From assembly GCA_947504025.1 (NCBI GenBank), contig CANNFX010000003.1:1-64000 (forward strand): a stretch of 64,000 bases of DNA. The letters run 5' to 3'. Origin of the DNA: an uncultured Sphingomonadaceae bacterium. Lineage in GTDB: Bacteria; Pseudomonadota; Alphaproteobacteria; Sphingomonadales; Sphingomonadaceae. The notes beneath the pieces are model-generated. The model searched no databases. It saw nothing but the letters and a program-made list of their open reading frames with translations, and was not told where the DNA came from. Below are positions 1 through 9,582 of this stretch, in pieces; position 1 is the first letter of the stretch; every line of letters begins with the position of its first letter. A program made the translations under genes and the position numbers.

Positions 1-75
1 TGGTGACCCCTACGGGAATCGAACCCGTGTTTCAGCCGTGAAAGGGCCGCGTCCTAACCGCTAGACGAAGGGGCC
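1..75 (-). tRNA. tRNA-Glu (anticodon UUC)
   Basis: Read on the minus strand this forms a complete cloverleaf. The acceptor stem GGCCCCU pairs with AGGGGUC (one G-U pair). The anticodon loop is CUUUCAC with anticodon UUC, and the T arm carries GGUUCGAUUCC. The terminal CCA is encoded in the DNA at the extreme left edge. It lies downstream of recJ on the same strand, separated by 83 bases. The fold and anticodon identify glutamate. Confidence 0.97.
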
Positions 76-158
76 AAACCGGTGGCAAGGCCGCGCAGAT
101 AGGGGCGGGGCTGCATTCGGTCAAGCCCATAAGTAGGCGTGTAAACGGTGTTGTCCGG

Positions 159-1946
159 TCAATCGGCCCAAGCGGCATCTTCGAGGTGCAATTCTGCTTG
201 TGGACGGCTGCCCCAATCATCGATCTTGGCCCGTCCGGCGAGCCACAGCCTGCGGCCGCGGGCACCGTGGAGCAAAGCCTGACCCAGATCGCTCTCGGCG
301 GCACGGAATGCAATCGCCTTGAAGGACGCGCCATCGTCGCCTGCCGCGATCAGCCTGACATGATCAGTGCCGACAATATCGGCTTTCACTAGTCGGACAG
401 GGCCGACGGCGACGCGAGGGCCAGGCCAGCCGACACCATACGGACCTGCGCTTTCGAGCCGGTCCACCAGTTCGGGCGAAAGACCACGGGGCGTTATGGA
501 CAGATCGAGTTGCATTGATTGCTCAGAAGAAGCGCGGGCGACATGGCTTTCGAGGCGTTCGTTTACCCAGTCGGTGAATTTGTCCAACTTGTCAGAATCG
601 ATAGTCAGGCCGGCGGCCATGGCGTGCCCACCGCCGGCGACGAGCAGTTCAGTCTCACGTGCGGCAATGACTGCAGCGCCAAGGTCGACGCCTGAAATCG
701 AACGCCCCGAACCTTTGCCCTGTCCGGTTTCGGAATCGAGAGCGATTACGATTGCAGGCTTGCCTGTTTTTTCCTTGATCCGACCGGCGACGATGCCGAT
801 AACACCGGGATGCCAGCCGCGCCCGGCGAGTACTGAAACAGCCCGATTGTGTTGCGCGCCGAGCATTTCCTCGGCTTCGCGCTGGACTTCAGCCTCAATG
901 GCGCGACGTTCTTCGTTGAGGGCTGAAAGCTGTGCCGAAATGTCTCGTGCCTCATCGGGGTCGGTGGTCGTGAGCAGCCGTACCCCCAATGTCGATTCAC
1001 CTACACGGCCACCAGCATTGATGCGCGGGCCCAGAGCAAAGCCTAGGTCACTGCAAATTGGCGCACGATTTAAACGACTGGCATCGATCAGCGCGGCCAA
1101 TCCGACATTCTCGCGGCGTGCGAGGACCTTCAACCCCTGTGCGACCATTGCTCGGTTCAAGCCGTGCAGTGCAGCTACGTCGGCCACGGTACCGAGCGCG
1201 ACGAGGTCGAGCAGTGAAAACAGGTCAGGCTCGTCGCGCTTATCAAAGAAACCCTGTTTTCTGAGTGTCCGCACTAGTGCGATGGCGAGCAAAAAGGCGA
1301 CGCCAACTGCAGCTAGATGGCCATGCGCCGCAGCGATGTCGTTTTCATCGAGCCTATTTGGGTTCACCAAGGCCGCAGCGCGCGGCAAATTCGGGGAACA
1401 TTTATGGTGATCCACGACAATCACATCAACACCGGCCGCATGGGCCTGGCCCAAAGCATCGTGAGCCATTGCACCGCAATCAACTGTTACGATCAAGCTG
1501 GAGCCTTGTTCGCCCAACCTAACCAAGGCTTCGCCCGACGGGCCATACCCTTCGAGCAGGCGGTCAGGGATGTAATACCCTGCCTCTAGTCCAAGACTGC
1601 GGAGCAAACGAACCAGCAAGGCGGCACTTGTTGCGCCATCAACGTCATAGTCGCCGTAGATTGTGACGGTTTCTTGCCCCAATACAGCCTGAGCAATGCG
1701 TTCGGCCGCAGCCCCCATGTCTTTAAATTCAGCTGGGTCGGGCAGGAACGAACGCAGCAGTGGGTTACGATGACGGTCGAGATCGTCGCGCGGGACACCC
1801 CTAGACAGCAACAATTGTGCCTCAATATCGTCATGCGCGCCGGCAGCATCACCTTCCATCGCCATATTTCCGCCGCGCCAGCGCCATGCCTTGCCGCTGA
1901 TCGAGCGTTCGATACCAAGAACTGAGGTTGTTGAATGGGATGCCAT
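159..1946 (-). CDS. recJ: Single-stranded-DNA-specific exonuclease RecJ
   Basis: 595 residues, the usual RecJ length. RecJ is a cytoplasmic 5'-3' exonuclease on single-stranded DNA used in RecF-pathway recombination and in mismatch and base-excision repair. The DHH phosphoesterase motifs are visible in order: YGDYDVDGATSAALL near residue 97, VTVDCGA, VVDHHK, and later RINAGGRVGES. The DHHA1 part follows with SGRSISGVDLGAAV and GGGHAMAAG, then the OB-type C-terminal domain. The ATG start gives an N-terminus of normal length. The gene stands alone between tRNA-Glu and a divergent flavodoxin-like gene. Confidence 0.96.
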   Translation of the reverse strand: MASHSTTSVLGIERSISGKAWRWRGGNMAMEGDAAGAHDDIEAQLLLSRGVPRDDLDRHRNPLLRSFLPDPAEFKDMGAAAERIAQAVLGQETVTIYGDYDVDGATSAALLVRLLRSLGLEAGYYIPDRLLEGYGPSGEALVRLGEQGSSLIVTVDCGAMAHDALGQAHAAGVDVIVVDHHKCSPNLPRAAALVNPNRLDENDIAAAHGHLAAVGVAFLLAIALVRTLRKQGFFDKRDEPDLFSLLDLVALGTVADVAALHGLNRAMVAQGLKVLARRENVGLAALIDASRLNRAPICSDLGFALGPRINAGGRVGESTLGVRLLTTTDPDEARDISAQLSALNEERRAIEAEVQREAEEMLGAQHNRAVSVLAGRGWHPGVIGIVAGRIKEKTGKPAIVIALDSETGQGKGSGRSISGVDLGAAVIAARETELLVAGGGHAMAAGLTIDSDKLDKFTDWVNERLESHVARASSEQSMQLDLSITPRGLSPELVDRLESAGPYGVGWPGPRVAVGPVRLVKADIVGTDHVRLIAAGDDGASFKAIAFRAAESDLGQALLHGARGRRLWLAGRAKIDDWGSRPQAELHLEDAAWAD

Positions 1947-2028
1947 GCCATTGATCTATCGCAGACAGACCGGCACGCATAGCGTCCAGCGATTGACAAT
2001 CGACAGCTAGCCGTGATGCTCTGGCAGG

Positions 2029-2523
2029 ATGGAGACAGACAATAGCCCGCATCTGCTGATAATTTGGCACAGTCGTACCGGCGCGAGCGAGGCGATGGCG
2101 CAGGCCGCAGCGGAGGGTGCCGGTGACGGTGCGCGCTTGATGCGGGCAGAGGAAGTTCGCGCTGACCATCTGTTCGATGCGGGTGGTTATCTGTTCATTT
2201 GTCCTGAAAACCTCGCCAGCATGAGTGGGGCGATGAAAGAGATGTTCGACCAAAACTACTATCTGGTGTTGGGACGAGTAGAAGGCCGGCCTTATGCCAC
2301 GGCTATTGCCGCAGGATCAGACGGCGAGGGCGCGCAACGCCAGATTGACCGGATCGCAACGGGTTGGCGACTGCGCCGTGTTGCCGATCCCATCATCGTG
2401 AATTGTTCGGCTGAAACACCGAAAGAGATATTGGCGCCGAAGATTATAGGGGAAGACAAGCTTATACTTTGCCGCAACATTGGGCAGTCGCTGGCTGAGG
2501 GAATTTCGCTGGGTGTTTTCTGA
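2029..2523 (+). CDS. Flavodoxin / NAD(P)H-dependent FMN reductase family protein
   Basis: 164 residues with a flavodoxin-like fold signature. The N-terminal strand LLIIWHSRTGASEAMA resembles the FMN phosphate-binding loop of flavodoxins and WrbA-like oxidoreductases. The central part, with PENLASMSGAMKEMFDQ, matches the region that contacts the isoalloxazine ring in that superfamily. No signal peptide is present, so it is probably a cytoplasmic electron carrier or quinone/flavin reductase. A weak purine-rich site (AGGATGG) overlaps the ATG. It is transcribed divergently from recJ. The exact substrate cannot be told from the sequence. Confidence 0.75.
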   Translation: METDNSPHLLIIWHSRTGASEAMAQAAAEGAGDGARLMRAEEVRADHLFDAGGYLFICPENLASMSGAMKEMFDQNYYLVLGRVEGRPYATAIAAGSDGEGAQRQIDRIATGWRLRRVADPIIVNCSAETPKEILAPKIIGEDKLILCRNIGQSLAEGISLGVF

Positions 2524-2687
2524 ATGATCGATCCATTTTGGATGCAATGGTCGCCATAAGACTCGACGTGAGCGGAGTTTGCAGTCAGTAAAACGTATGA
2601 TTATTCAAGGATTGCAAAATCTAAGGACGGCTCTCAATCGCCAACACTTCCACAAATGAAGAATCAAAATCTGCGTATACGCTCGCG

Positions 2688-3401
2688 TTGATTAGTTGGG
2701 CCGATATGCGGCTTGATGCTGATACGATAATCGGGGCTTCGCATGGAGGTCAGTTGGCCGTTAGTCACGATCCGCGCAGCGCGGGATCAAGCAATGCCTC
2801 ACAAGGGTGGCTTGAGGTGATCGTAGATGGGATGACGTTCGACTTCTGTGGGTTGAGACCTGGGCCCTGCATCGATGCAGTAGCAGCCGATTATCATTAC
2901 GACATAGACCAGGATGTTCCTGGCAGGATGGCCGCGCTTCCAATTTTGCCGGGGCCGCATCTGACTGGGGCGGAACGTTCCTTGCCTGTCATTCGAGGTA
3001 TGGTGCAGGTCGCTCGCACTCTCTGCGATGCGCCCGGCCTGTTGGGCGTTGCGTGGTCACCGTCGAGCAGCTTGATGAGTATCTCCTATTTCAGAACTGT
3101 CGTGGATGCATGGTTGGTTGGTGGGCCATTCCCTGCACTTGGTCTGACTTCACTGAAGCCAGCGTTCGATGGCGGATTACAGAGCGAAGGGCTCGCATAT
3201 TTCATAGGTCGGGAATTGCGGATCGAGCCCGATGTTACCACTGATCGTGTCGCTGCAACGCGTATAGCAACGCGCCTGATCAACACATTGGTTGAAAGCG
3301 GTTCGATTGAATCCACTATGTCTGTTACTGGCCCGGACGGAGAGCGCCTCTCTTTGGCCCCGTCGGCGAATGGAAAATTTCTACGTTTGAGAGCCGGTTA
3401 G
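2688..3401 (+). CDS. Unknown protein, possible partner of the AHH nuclease
   Basis: I do not recognise this 237-residue protein. It has no signal peptide or clear membrane segment and looks globular and soluble. Two starts are possible: TTG at 2688 or ATG at 2706. Neither has a good ribosome-binding site, and the frame stays open upstream to about 2625, so the N-terminus is uncertain. A short upstream reading frame (2656-2691, about 11 codons) overlaps the TTG start. The next gene begins about 10 bases after its stop with a GAGAGG site between them, so the two are almost certainly co-transcribed. Its position before a putative nuclease makes an accessory or immunity-like role conceivable, but this is inference only. 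Confidence 0.6.
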   Translation: MISWADMRLDADTIIGASHGGQLAVSHDPRSAGSSNASQGWLEVIVDGMTFDFCGLRPGPCIDAVAADYHYDIDQDVPGRMAALPILPGPHLTGAERSLPVIRGMVQVARTLCDAPGLLGVAWSPSSSLMSISYFRTVVDAWLVGGPFPALGLTSLKPAFDGGLQSEGLAYFIGRELRIEPDVTTDRVAATRIATRLINTLVESGSIESTMSVTGPDGERLSLAPSANGKFLRLRAG

Positions 3402-3411
3402 AGAGGTGCAG

Positions 3412-3963
3412 ATGTCTGGCGGCATACCCTCAATACAGTCGCTTGCTTCGCGCCAGAAGCTCCCATTTCGTATGGTCAATCAGCCCAGGGTCCCTGGTCA
3501 CGATCCTGCCATGCAAAAACATCATTTAGTGCCGAGGCAGATACTGACAAATCGGAGCTTCGGGCCGCTCTTGGCGCACATTGGCCATGAGATTGTCGGA
3601 TTTGATGATTTTCGTCGAAATGGGGTCCTACTGCCTGCGTGCGACTATGCCGTGCACAGGACCGGGCTGCCACTGCATCGCGGCCCGCACCGTGTCTATA
3701 GCGAGATGGTGGCGGAACGTGTCGGGCAGATCGAGCGTGGGTGGGCAACGCTACGCCAGCGCACACCCGAAGCCGCGGTGGAACAGGCGATCATGCGGCT
3801 TGGTCTGCTGCAACGGGCGCTCAGAAAGCGACTCATGTTGAGTGGAGGAAGGCGCTTGATACTCAACCGCAAAGATCCACTTGGCACGGGTTTCGACTTT
3901 TCCACGCTAGACGCCATGGCCGAAAAGTTATGGGCTGACAGCGGCAGTGGACGCGTTGCCTAA
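3412..3963 (+). CDS. AHH-family putative nuclease (HNH/EndoVII superfamily)
   Basis: 183 residues from the ATG at 3412, which has AGAGG five bases upstream; a GTG at 3406 is an alternative. The segment MQKHHLVPRQIL carries the paired histidines followed by P-x-Q typical of AHH-type His-Me finger nucleases. The second conserved block is HRTGLPLHRGPHRVY, with a G-x-H pattern. The C-terminal half is helical and Arg-rich. No secretion signal, membrane segment or toxin-delivery module is visible, so if it is a nuclease it acts in the cytoplasm or is a detached domain. It is co-transcribed with the preceding unknown gene. The family call is by motif; activity is inferred. Confidence 0.62.
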   Translation: MSGGIPSIQSLASRQKLPFRMVNQPRVPGHDPAMQKHHLVPRQILTNRSFGPLLAHIGHEIVGFDDFRRNGVLLPACDYAVHRTGLPLHRGPHRVYSEMVAERVGQIERGWATLRQRTPEAAVEQAIMRLGLLQRALRKRLMLSGGRRLILNRKDPLGTGFDFSTLDAMAEKLWADSGSGRVA

Positions 3964-3996
3964 TGCCTCTGCATCGGTCGGCCCTTAGCTCCACAA

Positions 3997-4962
3997 TCAC
4001 ATTTTGGCGGTAAGTTCTTCCTTAGCTGCAAGATATTCACGCTCTAGTCGCTCGACTCTGTCGGCGACGCTATCAACAGCATCGACCATCCCTATACCCT
4101 GACCGGAGCCCCAAATATCCTTCCAAGCCTTGGCTTCGCTGTTTCCGCCAGAGCCGAAGTTCATCTTGCTTGGATCACTTTCGGGTAGATTATCAGGATC
4201 AAGGCCAGCGCTTTCAATGGAAGAGCGCAGATAGTTGCCGTGCACGCCAGTGAAGAGGTTGGAGTAGACGATGTCGCTCGCCTTACTATCGACGATACTG
4301 TCTTTATATGCCTGATCTGCATTGGCTTCCTTGGTCGCGATCCACGGCGAACCGATATAGCCAAAATCAGCACCCATTGCCTGGGCCGCGAGGACCGAGC
4401 GGCCATGCGAAATCGAACCAGATAGAGCAACCAAGCCGTCAAACCAGGTCCGAATTTCTTGCATCAGGGCGAATGGTGATAGTGTACCGGCATGACCGCC
4501 TGCGCCTGCTGCGACCGGAATCAGGCCAGTCGCGCCCTTGTCGATCGCCTTGCGGGCAAATTTGTCGTTGATGACGTCATGTAGGGTGATTCCGCCCCAG
4601 TCGCTGACGGCTTTGAAAATTTCCTCACGCGCGCCTAACGATGTGATGACCATAGGCACTTTCCACTTGGCGCAAACTTCCATGTCCTCTTCGAGCCGGT
4701 TGTTACTGCGATGAACGATTTGGTTGACCGCAAATGGCGCAGACGGTCGCTCTGGATGGTCGCGGTCGTGCGCTGCCAGCTCTTCGGTAATCCGGTTGAG
4801 CCATTCGTCGAGGACGCCTGAGGGCCGTGCATTAAGTGCAGGGAAGCTACCGATAATGCCCGCCTTACATTGCGCGATCACGAGTTCTGGACCGCTGACT
4901 ATGAACAATGGTGAACCGATTACGGGTAGGCGCAGACGGTCGAATGGGGCGGGCAGGGACAT
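3997..4962 (-). CDS. Nitronate monooxygenase (2-nitropropane dioxygenase family)
   Basis: 321 residues, an FMN-dependent TIM barrel of the NMO family that oxidises alkyl nitronates. The N-terminus RLPVIGSPLFIVSGPELV and the middle GLIPVAAGAGGHAGTLSPF are the phosphate-binding features of the family. GADFGYIGSPWIATKEANAD is the conserved C-terminal part of the barrel. A GGAG site lies 6 bases before the ATG. It lies 68 bases after the amidohydrolase on the same strand, with a strong palindrome between them, so it may have its own regulated promoter. Family members also act on other substrates, so the physiological one is unknown. Confidence 0.88.
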   Translation of the reverse strand: MSLPAPFDRLRLPVIGSPLFIVSGPELVIAQCKAGIIGSFPALNARPSGVLDEWLNRITEELAAHDRDHPERPSAPFAVNQIVHRSNNRLEEDMEVCAKWKVPMVITSLGAREEIFKAVSDWGGITLHDVINDKFARKAIDKGATGLIPVAAGAGGHAGTLSPFALMQEIRTWFDGLVALSGSISHGRSVLAAQAMGADFGYIGSPWIATKEANADQAYKDSIVDSKASDIVYSNLFTGVHGNYLRSSIESAGLDPDNLPESDPSKMNFGSGGNSEAKAWKDIWGSGQGIGMVDAVDSVADRVERLEREYLAAKEELTAKM

Positions 4963-4974
4963 AGAGAGCTCCGT

Positions 4975-5002
4975 GTGGATTTAATCGTTCGATTAAGTCC
5001 AC
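4975..5002. promoter_or_regulatory. Palindrome upstream of the nitronate monooxygenase gene (operator candidate)
   Basis: A 13-base arm starting GTGGATTTAATCG is followed by TT and the near-perfect complement CGATTAAGTCCAC, with one mismatch. The core TTAATCG-TT-CGATTAA resembles operators of TetR-like dimeric repressors in spacing and symmetry. It lies 13-40 bases before the start codon, where a repressor could block transcription. It could instead act as an RNA hairpin terminating the upstream gene, but there is no U-run. No regulator gene is adjacent. Confidence 0.45.
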
Positions 5003-5030
5003 TAGAGACGCGCTAAGCCGTTGTCGATAG

Positions 5031-6092
5031 TCAGCCTTTCGGCAGTATGTCTTCAATACCGTAGAAGCGCGCAGCGTTACCGGTAAATAGTGCTGCCTTC
5101 TCATCATCGGATGCACCGATTGATAGCCGTTTGAAGGCATTCCATAGCACGTCGTAGGTCGCGCCCCAGCGGTCCACCGGATAGTTGCTTTCGTACATTG
5201 CACGATCGGTGCCGAATGCTTCGATGCATGTCTCGATATAGGGACGCCACATGGCAGCCAACACTTCGGAGCCAGTGCCGGACGCCGGGCCGGTATCAGG
5301 CATTCCAGCGAACGCCATGGCAAGTCCGCCCAATTTGATGCTCACATTTGGACACTCGGAAAGCGCGCGGATGGACGCACGCCAACGATCAAAGTTCTCC
5401 GCCAGTTTTCCGTGATAGCTCGCGACGTTTAGCGGGCCGCCACAATGATCAAGTATGATTGGCTGATCGGGAAATGCCTTGGCCAGGTCGATTACATCGC
5501 CGAGTTGGGGTTCAAGCAGCCAAGCGTCGAAGGTCAGGCCCATTGTCCCGAGATGCGCAAAGCCCTTGCGGAACGTATCGTTGAGATAGAGACCTGCAGG
5601 TGCATCAAATGGAGGCCCAAGAACCGCCGGATCTGCGTCCCATGCGGCACTGTGGCGGATGCCCTTGAAGCGGCCATTGCCCGCGGCCTCCAATTCCTCG
5701 AGCACCGGCTTTACACCGTCACCGAGCATCAGATCGGCGTGACCAACGATCCCGGCACAGGGGCGGTAATCTCCATAGAGGCCGCTTGCCCCCTGTGCCG
5801 CGACGCCGTTCACATATTCAACCTCGCCAACGGGCTTGAAGGCTTCCTCAGCCGAAGCGTCGTAAAATGCGCTGCACTCCATAAAGACGGTGCCAATGAT
5901 ATTGTGGCCGCCCTCAAGGCCTCCGCGGGTGTCGGCCTGAAGCGCGTCGAAGCCGTAATATGGTGTTCCGGCAATCGTTTCGATAAAATCGTGGCGAGGT
6001 GCCGGGAACATCGGGATCAGAGGACGCAGATCCCAAAGGTGGTGGTGCGGATCAAGGATCGGCAGTTCGGGTTCTAGGATCGTTTCTGTCAT
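5031..6092 (-). CDS. Amidohydrolase family (amidohydro-rel, TIM-barrel metal-dependent hydrolase)
   Basis: 353 residues from the ATG at 6092. The metal-binding start DPHHHLWD, the mid-sequence ILDHCGG and the late YESNYPVDRW are the conserved blocks of amidohydrolase-2 (PF04909-type) lactonases and decarboxylases. It is cytoplasmic. An in-frame GTG at 6110 has a better ribosome-binding sequence (AGGTAGG) and would add six residues, so the start is undecided. It begins only 20-40 bases after the leuA stop and is probably co-transcribed with leuA, although no pathway link to leucine synthesis is evident. The substrate is unknown. Confidence 0.85.
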   Translation of the reverse strand: MTETILEPELPILDPHHHLWDLRPLIPMFPAPRHDFIETIAGTPYYGFDALQADTRGGLEGGHNIIGTVFMECSAFYDASAEEAFKPVGEVEYVNGVAAQGASGLYGDYRPCAGIVGHADLMLGDGVKPVLEELEAAGNGRFKGIRHSAAWDADPAVLGPPFDAPAGLYLNDTFRKGFAHLGTMGLTFDAWLLEPQLGDVIDLAKAFPDQPIILDHCGGPLNVASYHGKLAENFDRWRASIRALSECPNVSIKLGGLAMAFAGMPDTGPASGTGSEVLAAMWRPYIETCIEAFGTDRAMYESNYPVDRWGATYDVLWNAFKRLSIGASDDEKAALFTGNAARFYGIEDILPKG

Positions 6093-6129
6093 GGCGGGCA
6101 GTGTAAACACGCCAAGCCTACCTGCAAGG

Positions 6130-7809
6130 TCAGCTTTCGATTGCGCTGTTCGCGGCGCTGATTACCGCGCGGACACTGGCTGTTGATACATCTTCGTCAA
6201 TGCCAACGCCCCACACTGTGCGGCCGTCTTCAGTCTGGCACTGAACATAGGCTGCCGCCTGAGCGAGCGAACCCTTTGACAGGGAGTGTTCTGAATAGTC
6301 GCTCACTTCCAGTTCCAATCCGAAGCCATCGCGTAACGTCGCAATGACCGATGAGATCAATCCATTGCCGCGCCCGGTCACGCTTTGCGCTTTGCCTTGA
6401 ACTTCGATGGTTCCGGCAAACAGGCGGACACCGTCGGCTGTACGGCTTTCTTCATATTCGACCAGTTGGAAATGTTTGCTGGGGGTCTGCACATGATAGG
6501 CCTGACGGAACACTTGCCAAATGTCTTCGGCCTCCAATTCGCGTCCGAGGTTGTCAGCAGTGCGTTGCACGAATGGTGCGAAGTCAGCTTGCAGCTTCTT
6601 GGGAAGTTTGAGGCCTTGGCCCTGTTCAAGAATCCAGGCAAAACCACCTTTACCGCTCTGTGAATTGACGCGGATTACTGCCTCGTAGTCGCGGCCGAGG
6701 TCTGCGGGATCGATGGGCAGGTAAGGCACACGCCAAAGTTCATCATTCTGCGCATCATTGGCGGTAAAACCTTTCTTGATAGCGTCCTGATGGCTGCCGG
6801 AAAATGCGGTGAATACAAGTTCGCCTCCGTATGGATGGCGCTGATGCACGGGCAGTTCGTTGCAATATTCAACGGTTTCAATAACCCGGTCGATGTCTGA
6901 AAAATCAAGCAGCGGATCAATGCCTTGAGTGTACATATTGAGTGCCATTGTAACAAGGCAGCAATTCCCGGTGCGTTCACCATTACCGAACAGACAGCCT
7001 TCAACGCGGTCGGCCCCGGCCATCAGTCCGAGTTCTGCTGCCGCAATTCCTGTGCCCCTGTCGTTATGCGTGTGCAGGCTGATGATCGCAGCTTCGCGGC
7101 GCGGTAAGTTCGTGCCAAAATATTCGATCTGATCGGCGTAGATATTGGGCGTTGATGCCTCGACCGTAGCGGGCAGGTTGAAGATGATTGGATGGTCCGC
7201 AGTCGGCTGTAACACGTCCATCACCGCCTCACATACTTCTAGGCTGAAGTCGATTTCAGCAGTTGAAAATGTCTCAGGACTATATTGGAAATGCCAATCA
7301 GTGTCAGGGCGTTTGGCTGCCTCGTCACGCATGATCTTTGCGCCGTTCACGGCAATTTCGCGGACCTGTTTTTTGTCCATATTAAACACGATCTGACGCC
7401 ATGCTGGGCTGACCGCATTATAGAGATGAACGATGGCCGAATTCGCGCCGGTCAGGCTTTCGAAACTGGTGCGGATCAAGTCTTCGCGGGATTGTGTGAG
7501 AACCTGGACCATCACATCATCTGGAATGCGGTCAGACTTTACCAATCCTGATATGAAGTCGAATTCGGTTGCGCCAGCGCTGGGAAAGCCGACCTCGATT
7601 TCTTTCACGCCTATTTCGATCAGAAGATCAAAAAAGCGTTTCTTTTTAGCAGCGTCCATCGGATCGATGATCGACTGGTTACCATCACGTAGGTCGGTCG
7701 ACAGCCAGCGAGGCGGCGCGGTGATCGTTCGTGTGGGCCATTGCCGGTTCGGCAAGTCGATTTTCGGGAAGGGCCGATATTTGGCCGAAGGGTCATTGAG
7801 CATGGGCAT
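6130..7809 (-). CDS. leuA: 2-isopropylmalate synthase (long, LeuA type 2)
   Basis: 559 residues, the length of the long LeuA subtype. It condenses 2-ketoisovalerate with acetyl-CoA, the first committed step of leucine synthesis. The N-terminal HMGL-like barrel shows [11 protein letters not shown] near residue 37, [14 protein letters not shown], and the metal-binding [21 protein letters not shown] follows. The C-terminal third is the allosteric leucine-binding domain. A purine-rich GAGAC lies 8 bases before the ATG. It follows ilvB-ilvN-ilvC on the same strand, and a leucine leader peptide lies directly upstream, implying leucine-dependent expression. Confidence 0.95.
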   Translation of the reverse strand: MPMLNDPSAKYRPFPKIDLPNRQWPTRTITAPPRWLSTDLRDGNQSIIDPMDAAKKKRFFDLLIEIGVKEIEVGFPSAGATEFDFISGLVKSDRIPDDVMVQVLTQSREDLIRTSFESLTGANSAIVHLYNAVSPAWRQIVFNMDKKQVREIAVNGAKIMRDEAAKRPDTDWHFQYSPETFSTAEIDFSLEVCEAVMDVLQPTADHPIIFNLPATVEASTPNIYADQIEYFGTNLPRREAAIISLHTHNDRGTGIAAAELGLMAGADRVEGCLFGNGERTGNCCLVTMALNMYTQGIDPLLDFSDIDRVIETVEYCNELPVHQRHPYGGELVFTAFSGSHQDAIKKGFTANDAQNDELWRVPYLPIDPADLGRDYEAVIRVNSQSGKGGFAWILEQGQGLKLPKKLQADFAPFVQRTADNLGRELEAEDIWQVFRQAYHVQTPSKHFQLVEYEESRTADGVRLFAGTIEVQGKAQSVTGRGNGLISSVIATLRDGFGLELEVSDYSEHSLSKGSLAQAAAYVQCQTEDGRTVWGVGIDEDVSTASVRAVISAANSAIES

Positions 7810-7819
7810 TGCGGTGTCT

Positions 7820-7942
7820 CGTAACGTTATCGCTGGACTTGGTTCTGGTGATTTTCCCTTGAGCGACCGCGTGCCCGGGGCACGTATACGGTCACGCCCA
7901 AGGGCGAGTAAGTCGTAGTAGCGATAATTCGTTACGGATCAT
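7820..7942 (-). promoter_or_regulatory. Leader RNA of leuA (attenuator-type fold)
   Basis: The stretch between the leader peptide and leuA has nested pairing. A central hairpin CGTGCC/GGCACG (7870-7884) lies inside a broken longer stem CCCTTG...CAAGGG (7856-7904). A separate long-range stem joins the first codons of the leader peptide (7921-7936) to 7820-7833, just before the leuA ribosome-binding region: CGTAACG-AA-TTATCGC pairs with GCGATAACGTTACG, 14 pairs with a 2-base bulge. No U-run follows the hairpins, so control may be translational or Rho-dependent. The pairing is seen in the sequence; the mechanism is inferred. Confidence 0.65.
7892..7942 (-). CDS. leuL: leu leader peptide (16 residues, leucine-rich)
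   Basis: A complete small reading frame, [16 protein letters not shown], ends in TGA. The sequence AAAGGTGAG, a good ribosome-binding site, sits 4-12 bases before the ATG. Four of 16 residues are leucine, within residues 6-11. Their codons are TTA, CTA, CTA and CTT, which are disfavoured in GC-rich genomes and suited to ribosome stalling when charged leucyl-tRNA is short. It ends 82 bases before leuA. Position, composition and codons together identify a classic amino-acid leader peptide. Confidence 0.8.
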   Translation of the reverse strand: MIRNELSLLRLTRPWA

Positions 7943-7983
7943 GGCGCTCACCTTTGCCGGAAATTGTGGCAAAGGCAAGCGCC
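7943..7983 (-). terminator. Strong hairpin between ilvC and the leuA leader
   Basis: The 16-base arms 7943-7958 and 7968-7983 pair at 14 of 16 positions: CCTTTGCC/GGCAAAGG plus GGCGCT/AGCGCC, with a 9-base loop. It begins 23 bases after the ilvC stop. There is no U-run in either direction, so it may be a weak terminator, an mRNA-processing element or part of the leu leader. The leader peptide's ribosome-binding sequence lies in one arm, so the hairpin could also restrict leader translation. Confidence 0.5.
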
Positions 7984-8006
7984 ACATCTTGATTGGTTCC
8001 CGGCGC

Positions 8007-9581
<1,575 letters not shown>

Positions 9582-9582
<1 letters not shown>

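Noticed and set aside
367..1410. 347-codon open frame opposite recJ
   Set aside because: It is antisense to a gene with clear RecJ motifs, is rich in Ser, Arg and Ala as expected of shadow frames in GC-rich DNA, and has no recognisable domain.
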